From Candidatus Sumerlaeota bacterium (GTDB lineage Bacteria; Sumerlaeota; Sumerlaeia; Sumerlaeales; Sumerlaeaceae), in NCBI GenBank assembly GCA_026398535.1, contig JAPLSQ010000054.1, forward strand, positions 1 to 41,849: a DNA stretch of 41,849 nucleotides. Direction: 5' to 3'. A program made the translations under genes and the position numbers. Positions within the stretch are counted from its first letter, which is position 1, and every line of letters begins with the position of its first letter. The notes beneath the pieces are model-generated. The model saw only the letters and a list, made by a program, of their open reading frames with translations, did not search any database and had not been told where the DNA came from. This document shows positions 1-8,230 of this stretch, piece by piece.

Positions 1-1278
1 GTCGGATTGCTCGCCGCCAATATCGCTATTGCCCCCGTGTCCACAAAAAACGACAACATTGCCGCCCTCCTGATGCTGCACGGCGCGTTGCTGATCTTTC
101 CGTCGCTGATTGCTCAACAGACGGCGGCGGCGCCCGCGCGCCGCAGCTGGCTGGCTGGCGGGATTCTCCTGGGCGCGGCCGTATGCGCGAAGCTCGTGAC
201 GGCCGCTTTCCTGGCGCCATTTGCGCTTGCCGCCATGGCGCAATCCGTCATGCGCAACGGTCTCCGGCCCGCCGCGCGCATGGCCGCCTGGCTGGCCGCG
301 GGTGCCGCGCTCGCATGGCTGCCATGGCTCGCGCGCGGTTTCATGTTCAGCGGAAATCCCATCTATCCCCTCGCGGCGGATTGGTTCCCATTGAATCCCG
401 AATACATGCCGGCGCTCAAGACCGCCCGGGCATGCATTACATTTTACGCCGGGTCCATGGACGGACTGCATGCGCTGCTCACCGATGTGCCGGTCAAGAT
501 CGGCATCATGATGACCGACAACGATGGATTGTTTCTGCTATTGCTTGTCGCGGCGAGCGTCTGCCTGGGCGCGCGTGACGCGCAATGGCAATGGTATGGC
601 GCGAGCCTGTTCATGCTGTATCCGGTCTTTTTCGCGTTGTCTGGCTACAATAATGTCGCCCGCTTTTTCCGCATGTCCTATCCTCTGGCCGCTCCAGCCT
701 TCGGCTTGCTGTTCGGCATGATCAACGCCCGTTATGCCCGCGACCGGCGTTTGGGCCTTGGCGCGGCCGCGTGCGCGGTTATTCTCGCCGCAACGGCATA
801 CACCTATGCGTCGCGCCAGATCCGATGGGGCGCATCATCCACCATACAATGGCCCTACCATCCCATCCTCGATGAGGCGGGCAAGCGCCGGTACGCGGCC
901 AACATGGAAACGGGATTCCATTATCTGGCGCTCAGTGACATGCGTCCGCTCATTCCGCAAGACGCCAACGTGCTCCTCGCGGATTGCCGGTACCCGTATT
1001 ACTTGAAACGGCGTTGTTTCTGGAATGATGAAGTGTGCGGCAACATTCTTGATTCCTGGCAGCAGGGGCTCAGTCCGGCGGCGATGGGCCGCGACTTGGC
1101 GCGGCTGGGGATAACCCATGCGGCCGCGCTGGACCAGACCGGCCATGACAAACGCCTGACCGGCCTCGAAAGCGCCGGAATTCTCTCGCCAATCGCCAAT
1201 GGAAACGGGCAGACAACATGGCGCCTGTGGAAAGTGAACTCCCCCGGCGACAGCATAACACAGGAAGACGGTAAGTAA
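1..1278 (+). CDS. GT-C family membrane glycosyltransferase (PMT/ArnT-like), 3' part
   Basis: The reading frame is open to the left edge, so the N-terminus with the usual catalytic first loop is outside the window; 425 residues are visible. The visible part begins near an STKND segment, which in PMT/ArnT-type GT-C proteins follows the first membrane helices. Several hydrophobic segments follow (around residues 20-35, 50-80, 95-110, 180-195, 200-245 and 255-270), then a soluble C-terminal portion. These enzymes move a sugar from a polyprenyl-phosphate donor to an acceptor on the outer face of the inner membrane; the substrate cannot be read from sequence. A second GT-C gene lies at 37079-38908. 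The class is inferred from topology and motif, so the call is moderate. Confidence 0.6.
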   Translation, partial: VGLLAANIAIAPVSTKNDNIAALLMLHGALLIFPSLIAQQTAAAPARRSWLAGGILLGAAVCAKLVTAAFLAPFALAAMAQSVMRNGLRPAARMAAWLAAGAALAWLPWLARGFMFSGNPIYPLAADWFPLNPEYMPALKTARACITFYAGSMDGLHALLTDVPVKIGIMMTDNDGLFLLLLVAASVCLGARDAQWQWYGASLFMLYPVFFALSGYNNVARFFRMSYPLAAPAFGLLFGMINARYARDRRLGLGAAACAVILAATAYTYASRQIRWGASSTIQWPYHPILDEAGKRRYAANMETGFHYLALSDMRPLIPQDANVLLADCRYPYYLKRRCFWNDEVCGNILDSWQQGLSPAAMGRDLARLGITHAAALDQTGHDKRLTGLESAGILSPIANGNGQTTWRLWKVNSPGDSITQEDGK

Positions 1279-1603
1279 GGGACCATAATTCCATGTCATT
1301 TCAGAGGGGGGGGGCGCCAACCGGCACGGCTTGTGTGCGCTTGCGTGACCACTCCGATTATTGTGATTTCACGATTTGGGAATGGGAATTTACGGTTTGT
1401 GAAAACTGCACTGCAAATAAGGCAATTTGTGCCCATTTTTCTGCCAATGCCACTAAAAACGATAACCCAAATAAAATGAATCGTTTAACCACAACAAGAA
1501 CCATATATAATCCGCGCTAATGTAATTTTAACAAATAAGTTTTGTGGCTTCATTTCTTCTTTTGCCGGGAAGTTTGGTACGATTTTTGATCTAATGGTAT
1601 TCC
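1279..1603. other. AT-rich intergenic gap upstream of the secretion operon
   Basis: This 325-nt stretch has no convincing gene. It is visibly richer in A and T than its surroundings, especially from about 1340 to 1600, and contains a 9-nt G tract at 1306-1314. A 75-codon open frame at 1293-1520 looks like chance. The gap probably carries the promoter for gspE and the genes after it. No rho-independent terminator for the upstream gene was seen. Confidence 0.6.
1484..1511 (+). promoter_or_regulatory. Candidate sigma70-type promoter for the gsp operon
   Basis: A perfect TATAAT lies at 1506-1511. A weak -35-like TTTAAC sits at 1484-1489, spaced 16 nt. The -10 is about 93 nt before the gspE ATG. 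AT-rich sequence produces such matches by chance, so confidence is low. Confidence 0.3.
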
Positions 1604-3334
1604 ATGAAGATTCTTAGCGAAGATAAAATGCTCGGTCAGATTCTGGTCATGTCAGGCAAACTTGACGCCGACGACCTCGAACTGGCGTTGCGCGAACACG
1701 GAAAGACCGGCGATCGCCTGGCGAGTGTTCTGGCGAAACTGGGGATGGTGAGCGACGAGGACATCCAAAAGGCGCTGGCGCAACAGATGCAGATGCCTTA
1801 TGTGAAAATCAGCGACATGCAGATACGCAAGGAGATCATCGAGCGCATCCCGGCCAAGCTTGTCAACCACTACCATCTCGTCCCCATCGATCAGCATAAC
1901 GGGACGATCCGGGTGGCTGTGAGCGATCCGCTCGACATCCACAAGCTCGACGACCTGCGGCTCATGCTCAAGCTCGAAGTCGAGCCTGTCGTGGCCACAT
2001 CCAAGGAGATCGACGAGGCGATCAAAAAGTACTACGGCATCGGCGCCGACACGATGGAAGAGCTCATGGAGGACAAGGGTTCAGGGGTGTCCATCGATGT
2101 TGAGACCGAGGTGGCCGACATCGACGAGATGGCCGAGGACGCCTCAATCGTGCGTTTCGTCAACCAGATCATCGCCGAGGCGATGAACGACCGCGGAACG
2201 GACATCCACGTCGAACCGCTCGAACACGAATTGCGCATCCGCTACCGCATCGACGGCATGCTCTACGAGGCGGCCATTCCGCCCAGCATCAAGCGGTTTC
2301 AGAGCGCGATCATCTCGCGCATCAAAATCATGGCCGACATGAACATCGCCGAGCGACGCCTGCCACAGGACGGCAAGATCAAGACCAAGTGGCAAGACAA
2401 GGAGTTCGACCTGCGCGTGTCGACCCTGCCCACGCCGTATGGCGAATCAATCTCGATCCGCATCCTCTCGCGCGACAGCGAACTCGTCTCGCTCAACAAA
2501 CTCGGCCTTGATGAGCACAACATCAAGCTCTTGCGGCGCATGATCAACAAACCACACGGCATCCTCTTCGTGACAGGACCGACGGGTTCAGGCAAGTCGA
2601 CCACCCTCTACGCCGTGCTCAGCGAGATCAACACGATCGACAAGAAGATTCTGACCGTTGAGGACCCGATCGAGTACCGCATCTCGGGGGTGACGCAGGT
2701 TCAGGTCGTGCCGCAGATTGACCTGACATTCGCCCGCGTGCTGCGCACGATGCTGCGCCAGGACCCTGACGTGATCATGGTCGGCGAGACGCGCGACCCC
2801 GAAACCGCGCAGGCCGCCATACGCGCCGCCCTGACCGGACACCTCGTCTTCTCAACCCTGCACACCAACGACGCGGCGGGCGCCGTGAGCCGTCTGCTCG
2901 ATATGGGCATCGAACCCTTCCTCGTGGCCAGCTCCGTCGAGGGACTGGTGGCCCAGCGCCTTGTGCGTGTGCTGTGCCCGGAGTGCAAGCAGCAGTTCAC
3001 GCCGCCGCCCGAAGCCCTGCGCCGTTTCAAGGTGAACAATCTTGACATCGAGGGCGCGGTGTTCATGAGGCCCGTCGGGTGCGAAAAATGCCGCTATACG
3101 GGTTTCCGCGGACGCACCGCCATCTACGAAATCATCAAGATCGACGAGGAAATCAAGCCGCTCGTCGTCGACCGCCAGCCCTCAAATGTCATCAAAAAAC
3201 AGGCGCTGGCCGCCGGCATGCGAACCATCCGCGAGGACGGCTGGATGAAGGTCCGCGCCGGAACCACAACTTTCGATGAAGTCCTGCGCGTGACCATGGA
3301 AGATGAGTTCGGCGGTTCCGCGTATGAGGAATAG
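1604..3334 (+). CDS. gspE: GspE/PilB-type secretion ATPase
   Basis: Hexameric cytoplasmic ATPase that powers pseudopilus assembly. The 576-residue protein has an N-terminal MshEN/T2SSE_N-type region (about 1-150) and a AAA-like motor domain. Walker A is GPTGSGKST at residues 325-333 (K331). The Walker B segment is DPDVIMVGE at 387-395, with E395 the likely catalytic glutamate. A tetracysteine zinc motif is present at C458, C461, C493 and C496, typical of GspE/PilB and absent from PilT retraction ATPases. The ATG at 1604 has no clear ribosome binding site; a second ATG at 1628 (MLGQILV) is an alternative. It is the first gene of the secretion operon, 48 nt before gspF. Confidence 0.93.
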   Translation: MKILSEDKMLGQILVMSGKLDADDLELALREHGKTGDRLASVLAKLGMVSDEDIQKALAQQMQMPYVKISDMQIRKEIIERIPAKLVNHYHLVPIDQHNGTIRVAVSDPLDIHKLDDLRLMLKLEVEPVVATSKEIDEAIKKYYGIGADTMEELMEDKGSGVSIDVETEVADIDEMAEDASIVRFVNQIIAEAMNDRGTDIHVEPLEHELRIRYRIDGMLYEAAIPPSIKRFQSAIISRIKIMADMNIAERRLPQDGKIKTKWQDKEFDLRVSTLPTPYGESISIRILSRDSELVSLNKLGLDEHNIKLLRRMINKPHGILFVTGPTGSGKSTTLYAVLSEINTIDKKILTVEDPIEYRISGVTQVQVVPQIDLTFARVLRTMLRQDPDVIMVGETRDPETAQAAIRAALTGHLVFSTLHTNDAAGAVSRLLDMGIEPFLVASSVEGLVAQRLVRVLCPECKQQFTPPPEALRRFKVNNLDIEGAVFMRPVGCEKCRYTGFRGRTAIYEIIKIDEEIKPLVVDRQPSNVIKKQALAAGMRTIREDGWMKVRAGTTTFDEVLRVTMEDEFGGSAYEE

Positions 3335-3382
3335 CAGGTTGGACAAACCACAAAACAGGGCGCATAACTTCTAAAGCACGAT

Positions 3383-4603
3383 ATGGCATTATTCGCATAC
3401 AAAGCCAAGGACCAGAGCGGGCAGTTGATCGCCGGAACCTTGGAGGCCGATTCGCCCGCAATGGTGACAAACCGGCTCCAGACAATGGGCTATTATCCCG
3501 TCCTCATCGAGAGCGAGAGCGCTCGCGCCAAGGCGCCCGCCGCCATGGCCGCGATGCTTGGCCGCAAGGTGGGCGTCAACGACATCGCCACCTTCAACCG
3601 CCAGCTTGCCGACCTGCTCAGTTCGGGCATCCCGCTGGTCAAGGCGCTCGGCATCATCCAGAACCAGACGTCGAACGAATCGCTCATCCGCATCATCACG
3701 CAGATCAACCAGGACGTCTCGGGCGGCGATTCGCTGGCCGCGGCGATGTCAAAACATCCCAAAGTTTTCTCGAAGCTCTACACCGCGATGGTCAAGTCAG
3801 GCGAGGCGGGTGGCCTGCTCGACCAAGTGCTCCAGCGTCTCGCAGACTTCGCCGAGTCGGAGGCCGAGACACGCTCTAAAATAAAGAGCGCTCTTGCCTA
3901 CCCGCTCATCATGGTTCTGGCCGGAATCGGCTCCGTGACGGTGCTCATGACCGTGGTCATGCCGAAAATTCTGAAAATCTATTCCGAGATGCACCAAACG
4001 CTGCCGTTGCCCACGCAGATTCTTATCTCCACCACCGACATTCTGCGCAACTACTGGTATTTTATCTTTGGCGGCATCGCGCTTGCCGTTTTCGGCCTGT
4101 GGCGCGCCGCGCACACGCCCGAGGGCAAGCTGGCAATCGACACGGCGATGATCAAGCTGCCCGTGTTTGGCGACATGATCATCAAGCGCGAGATCGCCAA
4201 CTTCGCGCGCACGCTCGGCTCACTTCTGCACAACGGCGTGTCCATTCTGCCCGCGCTCGACATCGTCCACGATGTTCTGGTCAACCGCGTCGTAGCCGAC
4301 GAAGTGGCCACGATCCCGCAAAATGTGACGCAGGGCGAGGGGGTGGCCGCCCCGCTCAAGAAGTCCAAGGTGTTCCCACCCGTCGTTGTCAACATGATGG
4401 CCATCGGCGAGGAAACCGGGCGGCTGGACGACGTGCTGCTGAAAATCGCGCGAAGTTACGAGATGGAGGTCGACCGCGCGGTGAAAACGCTCACCGGCCT
4501 CATCGAGCCGATCATCATTCTGGCAATGGGCATCATGGTGGGCTTCATCGTCATCTCCATGCTTCTGCCGATCTTCTCTATTGATCCAAGCGCGGGGGGC
4601 TGA
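3383..4603 (+). CDS. gspF: Type II secretion inner-membrane platform protein GspF/PilC
   Basis: Polytopic inner-membrane protein that couples the GspE ATPase to the pseudopilus. The 406 residues match the family length. Two T2SSF repeats are visible (about 70-195 and 270-395), each ending in a hydrophobic helix, plus a central pair of membrane segments near 170-235. The N-terminus MALFAYKAKDQSGQ is characteristic, since GspF proteins begin with a short beta segment of the form F-x-Y-x-A-x-D. It lies between gspE and the pseudopilin genes in the standard order. The stop is 5 nt before the next ATG, so translational coupling is likely. Confidence 0.93.
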   Translation: MALFAYKAKDQSGQLIAGTLEADSPAMVTNRLQTMGYYPVLIESESARAKAPAAMAAMLGRKVGVNDIATFNRQLADLLSSGIPLVKALGIIQNQTSNESLIRIITQINQDVSGGDSLAAAMSKHPKVFSKLYTAMVKSGEAGGLLDQVLQRLADFAESEAETRSKIKSALAYPLIMVLAGIGSVTVLMTVVMPKILKIYSEMHQTLPLPTQILISTTDILRNYWYFIFGGIALAVFGLWRAAHTPEGKLAIDTAMIKLPVFGDMIIKREIANFARTLGSLLHNGVSILPALDIVHDVLVNRVVADEVATIPQNVTQGEGVAAPLKKSKVFPPVVVNMMAIGEETGRLDDVLLKIARSYEMEVDRAVKTLTGLIEPIIILAMGIMVGFIVISMLLPIFSIDPSAGG

Positions 4604-4608
4604 AAACA

Positions 4609-5304
4609 ATGATGCCTGAGCGCGCAATTCAGGGACAACCGCTTCTTCGGCGCTTGTTGAAATGGGAGCGCGGGCGTCCCGCCGGCGCCAAAAAAGACGG
4701 GCGCTCCCTATGCGGGAACCGCGGCATGACGATGCTCGAGATACTGACCGTCGTCACCGTGCTTGCGGTGCTCATGGGTTTGTCGTTTCCCCTCATGCGG
4801 TCGATGAACGAAAGCAACAAGCTGCGCGCAACCGCGCGGGAGATCATCGCGCTCATGAAATACGCGCGCGCCGAGGCCGTGATGGGCCAGCGCATGACCG
4901 AGGTTTTTATCGATCTCGAAAAACGCCAGTTCTGGCTCGACCTGCGCGAACCCGACCAGAAAACCGGCATCTATAAATCCGGCGGAAAAAAAAGCCAGAT
5001 GGAGCACAAGCGCAGCCTCAACCAGGACATCTGGTTCGACGAGGCCAACGCCTATGAGAGCAACCTCATCAAGGACAAGATGGTGGCGGTTGATTTCTAC
5101 CCCGACGGCTCGGCCTCACCCACCATGCTCACGCTGACCAACAACCGGGGATCAAAAACAACGATCGATGTCATCAAATCCACCGGCCTCACCGAAGTCG
5201 CCGCGGGCAGCATCGCCGACAAGAAAGCAAAACAGGAAGCGCTGGCAACTCCGCCGCCATACAACACGCCCACACCCGCAACGAAAAAGACGGCAACGCG
5301 ATGA
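4609..5304 (+). CDS. gspH: Type II secretion pseudopilin, GspH-like
   Basis: A prepilin-type protein of 231 residues. A class III signal is seen: G39 before MTMLE (E44 at +5), followed by a hydrophobic helix. Prepilin peptidase would cut after G39, leaving an unusually long basic leader of about 39 residues; a shorter start cannot be excluded. The mature part has a LMKYARAEAVMGQ segment that resembles the GspH helix, rather than the short, conserved major pseudopilin GspG. The C-terminus is hydrophilic and Pro/Thr-rich. The stop overlaps the next start as ATGA (5301-5304). The H assignment, rather than G, is inference. Confidence 0.75.
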   Translation: MMPERAIQGQPLLRRLLKWERGRPAGAKKDGRSLCGNRGMTMLEILTVVTVLAVLMGLSFPLMRSMNESNKLRATAREIIALMKYARAEAVMGQRMTEVFIDLEKRQFWLDLREPDQKTGIYKSGGKKSQMEHKRSLNQDIWFDEANAYESNLIKDKMVAVDFYPDGSASPTMLTLTNNRGSKTTIDVIKSTGLTEVAAGSIADKKAKQEALATPPPYNTPTPATKKTATR

Positions 5305-5819
5305 GAAACCGGCATCCGGGCCAAGAATGCCGGCTTTATCGGCATCCGCGCCGGTCCGGCCGCGGCGGCTTCGTGTTGCTCGAGGTCATCGTCTCGCTCG
5401 TGATCCTTGGCGTGGCCATCGCCACGCTCATGCGCTCGTTCACACTTTCGATGAACGCCATACGCAAAAACGATGTCATGACGCAGGCCTGCCTGCTGGC
5501 GCAGGACATGATCGAGCAGATCGAGCTCAATCCGCCCCAGAGCGAATCCACGCGCGGCGCTTTCGAGGACATCGGCTTCCCGCAGTTCGGCTGGGAGATC
5601 GAATACACCGAGGACCCCGTCGAGTACCGCAACCTCAAAACCAAATCCAAGATCAAAGACCTCCGGCCGCTGCGCCACGCAACCCTCAGAGTGACGTATG
5701 ACGACCAGCGCAACAAAAAACTCACCCCCGTGCTTGTCGATCTCTACCTGCCCCCGATTGAACGCTTCAATTACCAGTCAAAATTCATGAACGAGCTGTT
5801 CAAAGATGAAAAGAAGTAG
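5301..5819 (+). CDS. gspI: Type II secretion minor pseudopilin GspI
   Basis: Minor pseudopilin of 172 residues, part of the I-J-K tip complex that primes pseudopilus assembly. The prepilin signal is G23 before FVLLE with Glu at +5 (E28), then a helix EVIVSLVILGVAIATL. The segment with QACLLAQDMIEQIEL fits GspI, whose N-terminal helix is followed by an ALA/LAQ-type stretch. The start overlaps the gspH stop by 4 nt (ATGA), and the gene overlaps gspJ by 14 nt, so the three are translationally coupled. Confidence 0.82.
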   Translation: MRNRHPGQECRLYRHPRRSGRGGFVLLEVIVSLVILGVAIATLMRSFTLSMNAIRKNDVMTQACLLAQDMIEQIELNPPQSESTRGAFEDIGFPQFGWEIEYTEDPVEYRNLKTKSKIKDLRPLRHATLRVTYDDQRNKKLTPVLVDLYLPPIERFNYQSKFMNELFKDEKK

Positions 5820-6813
5820 CGCCCGAATCGCGTCTCTTCCGCGCAACGCCCCGGCGATCAGGCCGGCGCGCCGGCGCGCGCGCGCGGCGATCGCATTCAC
5901 ACTTCTTGAGGTCATGGTCGCGATGGTCATTTTCACACTCGTCATGTCATCGCTCTATGTTTCATTCCGCACCGCGATCAAAGCGTTTGACATCGGCATG
6001 ACGCACTCCGAACTCGACCAGACCGCGCGCTATGCGCTGACGCAGATATCCGACGATCTGAGAAATCTTTTCTACAAAACCGCCAACAGTTACAATGTCA
6101 CGAGCCGCCAGCAGGACGCGATGGCTCAACAGCGTGAGCAACAGCGCCTGCAAAGCGGCGTGCAAATCACGGTTGGCGAGGACGCCAACACGCCCGACAC
6201 CGGCCCACCCATTGATATTTCGTTCCGCGCCACCGACAACGGCGACCAGGACGACATCTCCTTCGCGCGCTACCAGACCTTGAAACGCAACGAGGACCGC
6301 AAACCGTGGGGACTGGCACGCATTCGCTACTACATGGGCAACAACATGCTCATGCGCAGCATTGATGACATCAAAACTCCGGAAACAGACGAGGACGGCA
6401 ACGAAATCCCCAAAGTCACCCAGCCACAAACCGACAAGATCGCCAACAATGTGAAATCCTTCTCGCTGAAGTTCGGTTATTTCACGGAGAGCGAGTGGCG
6501 CACGGCGCAAGATTGGGACTCCAACGCGGAAAAATACCGCAATCCCCCCACGGAAGAAGAGACCAACCTGGTTGCGCAGGATCTGGCCTCCATGGTGCAA
6601 GCCGACCAGCAAAAACAGCAAAAGCCAGACGATCTGCCGGCATGGGTGGAAGTCTCCGTCACCTTCACCGATCCCAGGAAATCCGAGAAGGCGCGAACCT
6701 ATCGCGAAACCGTTCTTTTACCGCAATCGCAGGAAACCTATGTGCCGCCAGACACGCAGCAGCCTGACTCGCTGAGCGCCGTCGAGCGCAGAAGGAACCG
6801 CAAAGGCGAATAG
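5806..6813 (+). CDS. gspJ: Type II secretion minor pseudopilin GspJ
   Basis: Minor pseudopilin of 335 residues, longer than the roughly 200 of classical GspJ. The prepilin motif is FTLLE with E35 at +5, followed by the helix VMVAMVIFTLVMSSLYVS. The residue before the cleavage point is alanine (A30) instead of the usual glycine. The leader is long and very basic (ARRRARAAIA). The following text ALTQISDDLRNLF matches the GspJ pattern, in which the helix leads into a region binding the I and K partners. The extra length is in charged, Gln-rich stretches (about 105-125 and 235-275). The stop TAG is directly followed by the gspK ATG. Confidence 0.82.
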   Translation: MKRSSARIASLPRNAPAIRPARRRARAAIAFTLLEVMVAMVIFTLVMSSLYVSFRTAIKAFDIGMTHSELDQTARYALTQISDDLRNLFYKTANSYNVTSRQQDAMAQQREQQRLQSGVQITVGEDANTPDTGPPIDISFRATDNGDQDDISFARYQTLKRNEDRKPWGLARIRYYMGNNMLMRSIDDIKTPETDEDGNEIPKVTQPQTDKIANNVKSFSLKFGYFTESEWRTAQDWDSNAEKYRNPPTEEETNLVAQDLASMVQADQQKQQKPDDLPAWVEVSVTFTDPRKSEKARTYRETVLLPQSQETYVPPDTQQPDSLSAVERRRNRKGE

Positions 6814-8151
6814 ATGCGACGCCCGGGCGCCATAAGAACAACCGCTCATGCCCGCGACCAGCGGGGTGTGATCATGATTCTCATCCTGTGGATTGTCGTC
6901 GTGCTCAGCGTCATCGCCACATCCCTTGCCTTCGACGTGCAGGTCAACTCCAAGCTGGCCCGCCTGCAGCATGACCAGTTCATCGCCTACAACCTTGCCA
7001 GAAGCGCCATCGCCGTGGGCATGAACCATCTGCAAAACGACCTGCTCATTGATTTTCAGGAAAATCCCAACCAGCCTTGCGACGCCCTGAGCGATGTCTG
7101 GGCACAGCCCGGTCTCAAGGAAGGCGAAACCGAGATTCAGCTTGGCGAAGGCACATACGAGACGATGGTGACCGACGAGGAGAGCAAACTCAACATCAAC
7201 ACGGTCAGCCCCAAGATAATCAAGGCCATGCTTGAATATTACGGCTACGAGCCGCCCGACAGCGACGACATTGCCGCGGCGATCATCGACTGGCGCGACC
7301 AGGACGACACCGTGTCCGGCGCGCAGGGCGACAAGGAAAACGAGAAATACAGCGCCCTCGCCGGCCAGAAAATCCGCGCAAACACCGCCCCGGAAGAACT
7401 CATCTACCAGTGCCGCAACGAGCCTTTCCTCACGGTGGACGAACTGCTGGATGTCTACGGCATCACGCCCGAACTCTATCACGGCTATGATCCCGACAGC
7501 GATGAGGCGCGCGAACAGAAAATCCGCAATGACATCGCCATGGGCAAAAAGGTCACGGAAACTCAAAAGGAGGGGGGGGGGCGCGGCAAACGGCGGGAGG
7601 GACTCGCCCTCAAGGACATCCTCACGGTTCACGGCAATGGCAAGGTCAACCTTAACACCGCAAGCAGAGAGGTTTTAACCATCCTGATCTATGCCGGAAC
7701 CAATTGCACGAACATGGAGTCGGCCACCGCATCCGCCGACAGCATCATAGAATTCCGCGGCTCGGAGAAACGCGGACGGGGCCCCGACCCCGACGACGCC
7801 TTCCGCAGTGTCAACGATGTGGCGAAAGTTTCAGGTGTCAGCGCCACGGCGCTCCAGGCGATCGGCTCGGGCGGCGGCAGCAACGCGCCCGGCGGCGGAG
7901 GGTTGCCCATCACGTTCAGTTCAAACATGTTTTGCATCAAAGGCATCGGACGCGCCAGAAACGTCAAAAAAACAATCACCACCGTCGTCCAGCGCACCCT
8001 TGACACATACAATCCCGATGACGCGCGGCTCGTGGGCAACAAAAGCAGGCTTGAACGGAAGGAGCGCCGCCCGCACAGAAGCTCCAACGGAAAAACCGAG
8101 GACAATTACGTGCGCATTCCCGCGATTCGGGTGTTGCAATGGACGGAATAA
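6814..8151 (+). CDS. gspK: Type II secretion minor pseudopilin GspK
   Basis: Tip pseudopilin of 445 residues. It has a short basic leader, G18 at the cleavage point and the helix VIMILILWIVVVLSVIATSL. As is usual for GspK, the +5 residue is not glutamate. The mature domain contains the SKLNINTVSPK and GKVNLNTASREVL segments of the helix-hairpin-helix-like region of GspK. A 10-nt G tract at 7572-7581 encodes the E-G-G-G of an internal Gly-rich, charged loop; a change of one G would truncate the protein. The frame is intact here. A single inverted copy of the decamer repeat follows before gspL. Confidence 0.88.
   Translation: MRRPGAIRTTAHARDQRGVIMILILWIVVVLSVIATSLAFDVQVNSKLARLQHDQFIAYNLARSAIAVGMNHLQNDLLIDFQENPNQPCDALSDVWAQPGLKEGETEIQLGEGTYETMVTDEESKLNINTVSPKIIKAMLEYYGYEPPDSDDIAAAIIDWRDQDDTVSGAQGDKENEKYSALAGQKIRANTAPEELIYQCRNEPFLTVDELLDVYGITPELYHGYDPDSDEAREQKIRNDIAMGKKVTETQKEGGGRGKRREGLALKDILTVHGNGKVNLNTASREVLTILIYAGTNCTNMESATASADSIIEFRGSEKRGRGPDPDDAFRSVNDVAKVSGVSATALQAIGSGGGSNAPGGGGLPITFSSNMFCIKGIGRARNVKKTITTVVQRTLDTYNPDDARLVGNKSRLERKERRPHRSSNGKTEDNYVRIPAIRVLQWTE
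7572..7581 (+). repeat. 10-nt G homopolymer inside gspK
   Basis: Ten consecutive G bases run in frame through codons for Gly. Such tracts are prone to slippage; the present length keeps gspK open. Confidence 0.9.
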
Positions 8152-8164
8152 CAGGGAAAGTAAT

Positions 8165-8201
8165 CATGCCGGAGAACACGGACAAGCACGAGTCTGCCGC
8201 G
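8165..8201 (-). repeat. Single inverted copy of the decamer repeat element
   Basis: Read on the minus strand this is a GCGGCAGACTCGTG flank, one CTTGTCCGTG unit and a TTCTCCGGCATGAT end. The same flank, with one mismatch, occurs at the pyrF copy (about 36082-36100), and the same end occurs at 31101-31111. It fills the gspK-gspL gap. On the plus strand it would encode MPENTDKHES from the ATG at 8166, a 28-codon frame that is probably not a gene. Confidence 0.7.
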
Positions 8202-8230
8202 CCAGTTCGCGGAAAGCTCCACGAGGTGAG

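Noticed and set aside
1293..1520. A 75-codon gene before gspE
   Set aside because: No domain, no ribosome binding site, runs through a G9 tract and AT-rich sequence with no coding pattern.
7808..8230. An N-terminal extension of GspL over gspK
   Set aside because: It lies entirely in another frame of gspK; the PilM-like fold starts at 8231 after a good ribosome binding site.
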